Positions 57,555 through 64,000 of a stretch of 64,000 nt of DNA are shown here, in pieces. This DNA is from Cryobacterium soli. GTDB taxonomy: Bacteria > Actinomycetota > Actinomycetes > Actinomycetales > Microbacteriaceae. Where the stretch lies: NCBI RefSeq assembly GCF_003611035.1, contig NZ_CP030033.1, forward strand, positions 1,178,001-1,242,000, given 5' to 3'. Each line of letters begins with the position of its first letter. The stretch's first letter is position 1. Under the pieces are notes generated by a model. That model was not told the DNA's origin. It made no database searches and saw only the letters and a program-made list of their open reading frames with translations. Both the position numbers and the translations under genes were made by a program.

Positions 57555-58871
57555 ATGACCGACTCCCCTCAGCTGACACCGGATGCGCAGACACCGGATG
57601 CGCCGGCACCCCGCGGGCTGTCCCGGCGCGGCCTGCTCGGCCTCGCGGGGGCTGGCGTCGCCGGACTCGGCCTGGGCTTCGCCGGCGACCGGGCGGTGAC
57701 CGCGGCCATGGCCTCCGCCGCCGAGACGGCGGCGACGGCCGTGTACCCGTTCTACGGGAAGCACCAGGCCGGCATCCTCACCCCGGCGCAGGACCGGCTG
57801 CACTTCGCCGCGTTCGACGTGACCGACGGCACCAGCCGGGCGGACCTGGTCGAACTGCTGCAGGACTGGAGCGTCGCGGCGGCGGCGATGACCGCCGGCC
57901 TGGACATCGGCGACTACGGCGCGGTCAGCGGCCCGTACGACGCCCCGCCAGAGGACACCGGCGAGGCCGTCGGTCTCCCCGCGGCGGGCCTCACGATCAC
58001 CTTCGGGTTCGGCCCCAGCCTGTTCCGCACCGCGGCCGGCGTCGACCGGTTCGGGCTGGCCGCCCGGCAGCCTGCCGACCTGGTGGATCTCCCGCACTTC
58101 CCGGGCGACATGCTCGACGACGCCCGGAGCGGCGGCGACCTGTGCATCCAGGCCTGCGCCAACGATCCGCAGATCGCGGTGCACGCCATCCGCAACCTCT
58201 CCCGCATCGCCTTCGGCCGGGCCGCGCTGCGGTGGTCCCAGCTCGGTTTCGGGCGCACCTCGTCCACAAGCACCAGCCAGGCCACCCCGCGCAACCTCTT
58301 CGGCTTCAAGGACGGCACCGCCAACATCAAGGCCGAAGAACCCGCCGCGGCCACGGAGCACCTCTGGGTGGGCTCGACGGACGGACCCGCCTGGCTGGCC
58401 GGCGGCTCCTACCTGGTGGCGCGGCGCATCCGCATGACCATCGAAACGTGGGACCGCAGCAGCCTGCGCGAGCAGGAGAAGGTGATCGGCCGCACCAAAG
58501 GCGAAGGCGCCCCGCTGTCGGGAGGGACCGAGTTCACCGAGCCCGACTTCGAGATCGCGGGCCGGGGAGACCTGCCGCTGATCGACGAGGCCTCACATGT
58601 GCGGCTGGCGCACCCCACCCAGAACGACGGGATCCGGATCCTCCGCCGCGGGTACAACTTCGTCGACGGCAACGACTCGCTCGGCCGGTTGGACGCGGGC
58701 CTGTTCTTCATCAGCTTCCAGCGCACGCCACAGAGCTTCTCGACCGTGCAGCTCAACCTGGCCAGGCACGACGCCATGAACGAGTACCTCAAGCACGTCG
58801 GCTCGGCGCTCTTCGCAGTGCCGCCCGGCGCCGCCACGGGCAGCTACGTGGGAGCGCCCCTCTTCGCCTGA
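57555..58871 (+). CDS. efeB: Deferrochelatase/Dyp-type heme peroxidase EfeB
   Basis: 438 aa. Tat signal peptide LSRRGLLGLAGAGVAGLGLG with Arg pair at 24-25. Dyp-type peroxidase fold with GFKDGTANIKAEEP (GXXDG, distal Asp), SHVRLAHP (proximal heme His region) and RRGYNFVDG (distal Arg). It is exported folded with heme and helps iron acquisition with EfeU and EfeO. Last gene of the operon, ending 7 bp before a convergent pseudogene. Confidence 0.94.
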   Translation: MTDSPQLTPDAQTPDAPAPRGLSRRGLLGLAGAGVAGLGLGFAGDRAVTAAMASAAETAATAVYPFYGKHQAGILTPAQDRLHFAAFDVTDGTSRADLVELLQDWSVAAAAMTAGLDIGDYGAVSGPYDAPPEDTGEAVGLPAAGLTITFGFGPSLFRTAAGVDRFGLAARQPADLVDLPHFPGDMLDDARSGGDLCIQACANDPQIAVHAIRNLSRIAFGRAALRWSQLGFGRTSSTSTSQATPRNLFGFKDGTANIKAEEPAAATEHLWVGSTDGPAWLAGGSYLVARRIRMTIETWDRSSLREQEKVIGRTKGEGAPLSGGTEFTEPDFEIAGRGDLPLIDEASHVRLAHPTQNDGIRILRRGYNFVDGNDSLGRLDAGLFFISFQRTPQSFSTVQLNLARHDAMNEYLKHVGSALFAVPPGAATGSYVGAPLFA

Positions 58872-58878
58872 CCGGGAG

Positions 58879-59337
58879 TCAGGCGGGCGCCACCGTGTAG
58901 AGCACGCCGTCGGGGGTGCCGGCGATGGTCACCCGGAACGAGGCGTTCTTCAGCGACTCCACACCGACGTCGCCCACGTTCGCCGAGGTGCTGGTGTCAG
59001 CCTCGAACCCGGCGTCCACGAGCATCTGCTTCGCGTCGGCCAGCGGGTCGCTCGCGCTGGAGGCGATGGTGACGACCCAGCCCTGGTCGCCGTTGGTGGT
59101 GTTCCCCGCACCGAACTTGATCTCGCCATCGATCACGGGGATCTCCTCCGGCCAGCCGTCCGGCAGCGCACCGCCCAGGCTCACGTCACCGTCGGTGGCA
59201 CCCTGCACGGCCCCGTTCACGGCATCCTGCACCTACGCGTCGGAGCAGCCCGCCAGCGCCGGGCCGACGGCCAGCAGCGCAGCCAAGGCCAGCGCCATCC
59301 GCAGCGGCCTGGTCATGGTCGTGGTTCCAGTGCTCAT
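58879..59337 (-). pseudogene. Secreted lipoprotein interrupted by an in-frame stop
   Basis: From ATG 59337 (GAGG 7 bases upstream) the frame encodes a 34-residue lipoprotein signal peptide ending LAGCSDA, then TAG at 59233-59235, then continues in the same frame for 117 codons (VQDAVNGAVQGATDGDVSLG... to ...GVLYTVAPA) and a normal stop at 58879. The downstream part has clean coding character (ADAKQMLVDAGFEAD). A single-base change (for example TAG from CAG or GAG) restores one ORF of 152 codons. It may be a recent nonsense mutation, a sequencing error or, unlikely, a read-through site. No family recognised. Confidence 0.8.
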
Positions 59338-59385
59338 TCGTGTCCTCGTGTTCGTCGGTGCCCCTGATGGGCCGGTACGGCTCAT

Positions 59386-59437
59386 GAAAAAACCGCAGGC
59401 ACCCCGCGCCGGATAGCCGGAACAGGATGCCTGCGGT
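59386..59437 (-). terminator. Rho-independent terminator of typA
   Basis: Stem ACCGCAGGCA / TGCCTGCGGT (10 bp) with a 26-base loop that holds a small CCGG-ATAG-CCGG hairpin, followed on the minus strand by TTTTTT. It lies 17 bp past the typA stop. Confidence 0.82.
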
Positions 59438-59453
59438 CAGATGATGCTGTGGA

Positions 59454-61364
59454 CTAGTTCGCGTCCTGCTTCTTCAGGCGCGACACGTTGCGCTGACGAG
59501 CGGATGCGGCGAGCTCGACCTTGCGGATACGAACGACGGCGGGGGTGACCTCGACGCACTCGTCTTCGCGGGCGAATTCCAGGCACTGCTCAAGGGTGAG
59601 CTGCTTGGACGGCGTCATCGACTCGAACGTGTCGGAGGTGGACTGACGCATGTTGGTCAGCTTCTTCTCCTTGGTGATGTTCACGTCCATGTCGTCGCCG
59701 CGCGAGTTCTCGCCGATGACCATGCCCTCGTAGACCTCTTCGGTCGGGTTCACGAAGAACTGCATGCGCTCCTGCAGGGCGATGATCGCGAACGGCGTGA
59801 CAACACCGGCGCGGTCGGCCACGATGGAGCCGTTGGTGCGGGTGTTGATGGTGCCGGCCCAGGCTTCGTAGCCGTGGAAGATCGCGTTGGCGATACCGGT
59901 ACCGCGGGTGTCCGTGAGGAACTCGGTGCGGAAGCCGATCAGGCCGCGCGACGGAACGATGAATTCCATGCGGACCCAGCCGGTGCCGTGGTTCGCCATG
60001 TTCTCCATGCGACCCTTGCGGGCGGCGAGGAGCTGCGTGATCGCACCGAGGTACTCTTCGGGCGAGTCGATGGTGAGGTGCTCGTACGGCTCGTGGATCT
60101 TGCCGTCGACACGCTTGACAACCACCTGCGGCTTGCCGACGGTGAGCTCGAAGCCCTCACGACGCATCTGCTCGACCAGGATGGCGAGAGCGAGCTCGCC
60201 ACGGCCCTGGACTTCCCAGGCGTCCGGACGGCCGATGTCGAGGACGCGGAGCGAGACGTTACCGACGAGCTCCTTGTCGAGACGGTCCTTGACCATGCGG
60301 GCGGTGAGCTTGTGGCCCTTGACCTTGCCGATGAGCGGCGAGGTGTTGGTGCCGATGGTCATCGAGATGGCCGGGTCGTCGACCGTGATGGTCGGCAGCG
60401 GGCGCACGTCGTCGGGGTCGGCGAGGGTCTCACCGATGGTGATGTCGGGGAATCCGGCGACGGCGACGATGTCACCGGGGCCGGCGCTCTCGGCCGGGTA
60501 GCGGTCGAGGGCCTTGGTGATCATGAGCTCGGTCACGCGCACGTTGGAGACGGTGCCGTCGTGCTTGACCCAGGCCACGGTCTGGCCCTTCTTGATGGTG
60601 CCCTGGAAGATGCGCAGCAGTGCGAGGCGGCCGAGGAACGGCGAGGAGTCGAGGTTGGTGACCCAGGCCTGCAGCGGGTGCTCGTCGTCGTAGACGGGAG
60701 CGGGGATGTGCTGGAGGATCGCTTCGAACAGCGGCTCGAGGTCGTCGTTGTCGGGCAGCGCGCCGTTGTCGGGCTTGTTCAGGCTGGCAGCGCCGGCGCG
60801 GCCGGAGGCGTAGACGACCGGCACGTTCAGGACCAGGTCGAGGTCGAGGTCGGGCACGTCGTCGGCCATGTCGGAGGCGAGGCCGAGGAGCAGGTCCTGG
60901 CTCTCTTCGACGACCTCATCGATACGCGCGTCGGGGCGGTCGGTCTTGTTGACCAGGAGGATCACCGGCAGGTGCGCCTCGAGCGCCTTGCGCAGCACGA
61001 AGCGGGTCTGCGGCAGCGGGCCCTCGGACGCGTCGACGAGGAGCACGACACCGTCGACCATGGACAGGCCGCGCTCGACCTCGCCACCGAAGTCGGCGTG
61101 GCCGGGGGTGTCGATCACGTTGATGGTGATGGGGCCGTCGGTGGCGTGGATGCCCTTGTACGAGATCGCCGTGTTCTTGGCGAGGATCGTGATGCCCTTT
61201 TCACGCTCGAGCTCGTTGGAGTCCATCGCGCGCTCTTCGGTGTGCGAGTGCTCGGCGAAGGAGTTCGTCTGCTGCAACATCGCGTCGACCAGGGTCGTCT
61301 TGCCGTGGTCAACGTGGGCAACGATTGCAACATTCCGGAGGTTATTGCGGGTAGCAATCGCCAT
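59454..61364 (-). CDS. typA: Ribosome-associated GTPase TypA/BipA
   Basis: 636 aa translational GTPase. G1 AHVDHGKTT, switch I region GITILAKNTA, G3 DTPGHADFGGEVERGL, G4 NKTDRPDA, then EF-G-like domains (VQGRGELALAILVEQMRREG and EPYEHLTIDSPEEYLGAITQ read in separate blocks) and the TypA-specific C-terminal domain. It acts on 50S assembly and stress responses. Start ATG 61364 has AAGGATC 7 bases upstream. Length matches the family. Confidence 0.96.
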   Translation of the reverse strand: MAIATRNNLRNVAIVAHVDHGKTTLVDAMLQQTNSFAEHSHTEERAMDSNELEREKGITILAKNTAISYKGIHATDGPITINVIDTPGHADFGGEVERGLSMVDGVVLLVDASEGPLPQTRFVLRKALEAHLPVILLVNKTDRPDARIDEVVEESQDLLLGLASDMADDVPDLDLDLVLNVPVVYASGRAGAASLNKPDNGALPDNDDLEPLFEAILQHIPAPVYDDEHPLQAWVTNLDSSPFLGRLALLRIFQGTIKKGQTVAWVKHDGTVSNVRVTELMITKALDRYPAESAGPGDIVAVAGFPDITIGETLADPDDVRPLPTITVDDPAISMTIGTNTSPLIGKVKGHKLTARMVKDRLDKELVGNVSLRVLDIGRPDAWEVQGRGELALAILVEQMRREGFELTVGKPQVVVKRVDGKIHEPYEHLTIDSPEEYLGAITQLLAARKGRMENMANHGTGWVRMEFIVPSRGLIGFRTEFLTDTRGTGIANAIFHGYEAWAGTINTRTNGSIVADRAGVVTPFAIIALQERMQFFVNPTEEVYEGMVIGENSRGDDMDVNITKEKKLTNMRQSTSDTFESMTPSKQLTLEQCLEFAREDECVEVTPAVVRIRKVELAASARQRNVSRLKKQDAN

Positions 61365-61561
61365 AAAAATAGATCCTTACGAAGAATGGATGCCGCGGAA
61401 AATCGCATGCGGCGCAGAGTGGATGAGTGGGGTCACTATGGACCCAAGGGTCTATGCTACCGTACTCGGCCCTGTTCCCGTCGGGCGGGGGCCGATCACT
61501 CCTCTATACAGTGCGTGCCGGGCTGTTGAACCGCCGGCGAATTGACGCAGACCGGGCCGCC

Positions 61562-61583
61562 GGGTCTCGACAGACTCGGCCAA
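61562..61583. repeat. Degenerate copy of the dispersed palindromic element
   Basis: GGGTCTCGACAGACTCGGCC resembles the GGGTTTCGACACGCTCAACC arm at 44948. It lies in the 296-bp spacer between typA and the binding-protein gene. Confidence 0.4.
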
Positions 61584-61587
61584 TGAC

Positions 61588-61619
61588 GGATGGGGCGCGG
61601 CCTCGGCCACGCCCCATCC
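61588..61619 (-). terminator. Terminator hairpin after the peptide-binding protein gene
   Basis: 15-bp arms with one mismatch, GGATGGGGCGCGGCC / GGCCACGCCCCATCC, with a two-base gap. It is 41 bp downstream of the minus-strand stop at 61661; no T-tract. Confidence 0.6.
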
Positions 61620-61660
61620 TCAGGCACATGCCGGCTGGCGCCGGCTGCCGCTCCTGTTGC

Positions 61661-63355
61661 TTACTCGGCCCAGCCCACCACGGTCCAGTCGACCGACTGG
61701 AACTGCTTGGCACCGTAGTTGACCAGTCCGGCCTTGACGGCGTAGACGTTCGGCAGCGGTGCGAGCGGCACGATCGGCACGTAGGCGGCGAGCACCTTGT
61801 CGATCTTGTCGGCGATCTTCAGCCGGGCATCGGGGTCGAGTTCGGCGTTGGCCTGGTCGAACAGGTCGGCCAGCGAGTCGTCGGTGATGCCGGTGAAGTT
61901 CGACTCGGAGTCGACCGGGGAGAACAGCGCTTCGGTCGACGAGATCGGGAACGCGGTGCCCTGCCAGGAGAAGCTCGTCATCTCGTAGTCCCCCGGGATG
62001 ATGTAGTCCGAGAAGTACTTGGCGGCGGGAACCTCGTCGAGTTCGACGGTCACGCCCACATCCTTGAGGTCGGCCTGCACCTGCACGGCGCGCTGCTTGT
62101 TCGTCGGGGTCTCGGCGGGAACGGTGATCGACAGGGTCAGTGCCTTGCCGTCCTTCTCGCGCAGGCCCTTGTCGTTGAGCTTGTAGCCGGCCTCGTCGAA
62201 GAGCTTGCCGGCGGCGTCCACGTCGAAGCCGATGGCGGCACCCACGTTGTCCTCGTAACCCTTCTGGCCGGGCATGAAGATGTAGCTGCCCTGCGTGGTG
62301 GCGGGAACGCCCACTGGGGTGTTAGCCGATTCGGAGATCAGTTCCCGATTCACCGCGTGCCCGATGGCCTGGCGCACCTTGACGTCGGCGAGCGGGCCCT
62401 TGGAGCCGTTCATGGTGACGTGCGTCCAGGTGAGACCGCCGGATGCCTGGATCTCGGCATCCGTGCGCTTCTTGGCGGTCTGGTAGGCATCGGCGTTGGA
62501 CGAGATGTAGAGAACATCGGTCTCAGAGTTGCCGAAGGCCGTGGCCTGAGTGCCGCCGTCGATGACCTTCACGATGATGGTGTCGAGCTTGGGCGTCTCG
62601 CCCCACCAGACGGGGTTGCGCACCAGCGTGACGACCTGGCCTGAGGTGTCGATGTTGGAGATCATGAACGGGCCGGACGACGGCAGCGGCGCACTGGTGT
62701 AGCCCTCATTGAACGCTGCCGGGGTTGCGGCCACGGCTGCGGGGAGCACGCCGGGCTCACCGACGAAGATGGACTGCCAGTCGGCGGTGATCTTGTCGAA
62801 GGTCACCGTGAAGTCGAAGTCGGTGTCGGTGCGTTCGATGGCTGTGATGTCCTCGAAGACAGCCGTGGACGCCGGGAGATATTCCTCGTTGCTCCCGTTC
62901 ATCGCCTGCCAGGTGGCGACCCAGTCCTTGTAGGTGATGGGGGTGCCGTCCTCCCACACTGCGTCGGGATTCAGCTTGATCTCCACGACCTGGGGGTCGT
63001 CGCTGATGACCTCTGCCGAGACCGCGTAGTCGGGGTTGAGCTCGGGAGTACCGTCCTCGGCGATTCGGAACGGCCCACCGGTGGTCGGCAGGATGGTGTT
63101 CAGACTGTCGACCTCATTGCCGTCGACTTCGTAGGTATTCCAGTTCACCGGCATGGCGTTGATGGCCAGGTTGAGGGTGCCGCCGTCGGACACGTCCGCG
63201 GCGTCGGCAACGGTCCAGGCCGTGCTGGGCAGTTCCTCGGCGGGGCCGGAACTGGAGGTGTCCGTGGCGGTGTTGCCTGGTGCGCAGGCGGTGAGCAGTA
63301 GGGCAGACGCACTCAGAACGGCGACTGCCGCCAATGCGGTGTTTCTACGACGCAT
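61661..63355 (-). CDS. ABC transporter substrate-binding lipoprotein, family 5 (peptide type)
   Basis: 564 aa. Signal peptide with lipobox LLTAC, then an SBP_bac_5 fold: GTLNLAINAMPVNWNTYE, EIKLNPDAVWEDGTPITYKD, SGPFMISNIDTSGQVVTLVRNP (split in two blocks) and DVKVRQAIGHAVNRELI. It binds peptides or related ligands outside the membrane. Next to typA, it occupies the place of lpqW in mycobacteria as I remember. Start ATG 63355 has AAGGAGA 8 bases upstream. It follows an ATPase gene by 74 bp and is likely cotranscribed with it. Confidence 0.92.
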   Translation of the reverse strand: MRRRNTALAAVAVLSASALLLTACAPGNTATDTSSSGPAEELPSTAWTVADAADVSDGGTLNLAINAMPVNWNTYEVDGNEVDSLNTILPTTGGPFRIAEDGTPELNPDYAVSAEVISDDPQVVEIKLNPDAVWEDGTPITYKDWVATWQAMNGSNEEYLPASTAVFEDITAIERTDTDFDFTVTFDKITADWQSIFVGEPGVLPAAVAATPAAFNEGYTSAPLPSSGPFMISNIDTSGQVVTLVRNPVWWGETPKLDTIIVKVIDGGTQATAFGNSETDVLYISSNADAYQTAKKRTDAEIQASGGLTWTHVTMNGSKGPLADVKVRQAIGHAVNRELISESANTPVGVPATTQGSYIFMPGQKGYEDNVGAAIGFDVDAAGKLFDEAGYKLNDKGLREKDGKALTLSITVPAETPTNKQRAVQVQADLKDVGVTVELDEVPAAKYFSDYIIPGDYEMTSFSWQGTAFPISSTEALFSPVDSESNFTGITDDSLADLFDQANAELDPDARLKIADKIDKVLAAYVPIVPLAPLPNVYAVKAGLVNYGAKQFQSVDWTVVGWAE

Positions 63356-63429
63356 AGCGATTCTCCTTCTTATCTTGGTGACGGGCTGTGCTTGCTGTGT
63401 GTTCGTGCGGGTGGGACGGTCGGAAAAGT

Positions 63430-64000
63430 TCAGGGGGCGACGGCCAAGGCCGAGTCGACGATCGTGTTGCGGTCGACGTGGTGGCAGGCCGTCTCGACGC
63501 CATGGTGGGCGACCAGCGGCGGGTCATCGGTGGCGCAGCGCAACTGAGCGGCCGGATCGAGCACCCGGTAGAGCGGGCACCGGGTGCGGAAGTTGCAGCC
63601 GGTGATCTCCTCCGTGGGGCTGGGCAGGTCGCCCTCGAGGAGCACCCGGGTGCGGCTGCGTTCGATCTCCGGGTCGGGGATCGGCGCCGCCGAGATGAGC
63701 GCCTGGGTATACGGATGCCGCGGGTGCGCGAACACCTCGGCGACGGGACCGTACTCCACGATGCGGCCGAGGTACATCACGGCCACGGTGTCGGCGATCT
63801 GCCGCACGATGGCCAGGTCGTGCGCCACGAACAGGTAGGAGAGGCCCAACCGTTCCTTGAGGTCTTCGAGGAGGTTGATCACGCCGGCCTGGATCGACAC
63901 GTCCAGGGCCGACACCGGTTCGTCGAGCACCACGAGCCGCGGGTTGGTGGCCAGGGCGCGGGCTATGCCGATGCGCTGCCGCTGGCCGCCGGAGAACTCG
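63430..64000 (-). CDS. Peptide-type ABC transporter ATPase (5' part outside window)
   Basis: The C-terminal ~190 residues are present and the frame is open to the window edge. [15 protein letters not shown] (signature), [17 protein letters not shown] (Walker B), [14 protein letters not shown] (switch His) and the OppF/DppF-type C-terminal element [13 protein letters not shown] with paired Cys (oligo_HPY domain) are all visible. It should be one of the ATPases, or the second half of a fused OppD-OppF protein, powering uptake with the lipoprotein downstream. Confidence 0.9.
   Translation of the reverse strand, partial: EFSGGQRQRIGIARALATNPRLVVLDEPVSALDVSIQAGVINLLEDLKERLGLSYLFVAHDLAIVRQIADTVAVMYLGRIVEYGPVAEVFAHPRHPYTQALISAAPIPDPEIERSRTRVLLEGDLPSPTEEITGCNFRTRCPLYRVLDPAAQLRCATDDPPLVAHHGVETACHHVDRNTIVDSALAVAP

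Noticed and set aside
61441..61452. GACCC-AA-GGGTC inverted repeat in the typA upstream region as a regulator site
   Set aside because: Only five base pairs per arm with no second copy; too short to support.
1..64000. CRISPR arrays, tRNA, rRNA, insertion sequences, prophage genes
   Set aside because: Looked for on both strands; no regularly spaced repeats, no transposase or integrase motifs and no tRNA-like cloverleaf or rRNA sequence were recognised.

Overview
The window is high-GC (roughly 68-70%) DNA from an actinobacterium, most likely a member of the Microbacteriaceae. The evidence is codon use, frequent GTG/TTG starts, an AdnAB-type helicase-nuclease pair, DUF3107, DUF3117 and DUF222-HNH proteins, and succinylase-route lysine genes. 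I saw no rRNA, tRNA or CRISPR array. Gene order over much of the window resembles two segments of the Mycobacterium tuberculosis chromosome as I remember them (uvrD2-nudC-adnAB-DUF3107-ferritin-like-rhlE, and typA...dapC-fdxC-mshB...dapE-dapD...tatB...mrp), so most of it is conserved backbone with a few local insertions.

Layout. 1-5.0 kb: a DUF2207 membrane protein (cut by the window edge), an SGNH hydrolase and a DUF222/HNH protein with internal repeats. 5.0-18.5 kb: an NAD-binding epimerase-like protein, a ThiF/TOMM-type cyclodehydratase-like protein, UvrD2-like helicase, NudC, a phosphotransferase-fold protein without catalytic residues, and the AdnB/AdnA pair. 18.5-21.2 kb: DUF3107, a small membrane protein, a lower-GC DUF2971 gene that looks inserted, and a ferritin-like hydroxylase.

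21.2-33.2 kb is the accessory highlight. It is one co-directional run of nine genes plus a GntR regulator: a ribose-type ABC importer (binding protein, permease, double ATPase), three NtaA/DszA-type flavin monooxygenases, a shrunken paralogue that has lost the flavin-site motif, an alpha/beta hydrolase with a non-canonical nucleophile position, and a RutA-like monooxygenase. It sits between two genes that are neighbours in relatives and looks like an uncharacterised catabolic operon for an imported small molecule.

33.2-46.3 kb: DEAD-box RNA helicase, a lipoprotein behind a tiny leader ORF, PHP phosphoesterase, EEP-family enzyme, aminopeptidase P, a general-stress-17M-like membrane protein, an MgtE-N/CBS protein with DUF1003 and Mrp in one operon, succinate-semialdehyde dehydrogenase, a secreted protein and TatB. 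46.3-55.3 kb: O-methyltransferase, DUF3117, a PIG-V-like mannosyltransferase, dapE and dapD back to back, citrate synthase, a TfoX-like protein, dapC with ferredoxin, and a degenerate MshB-like domain fused to a membrane domain. 55.4-59.4 kb: an efeUOB ferrous iron operon behind a DtxR/IdeR-type box, then a lipoprotein gene broken by a stop codon. 59.4-64 kb: TypA and part of a peptide-type ABC transporter.

A recurring feature is the starts: about a dozen genes have a TANNNT -10 hexamer ending exactly 6 (or 5-7) bases before ATG/GTG, which predicts leaderless mRNAs. The most striking case is dapE/dapD, whose two -10 hexamers overlap by five bases on opposite strands.
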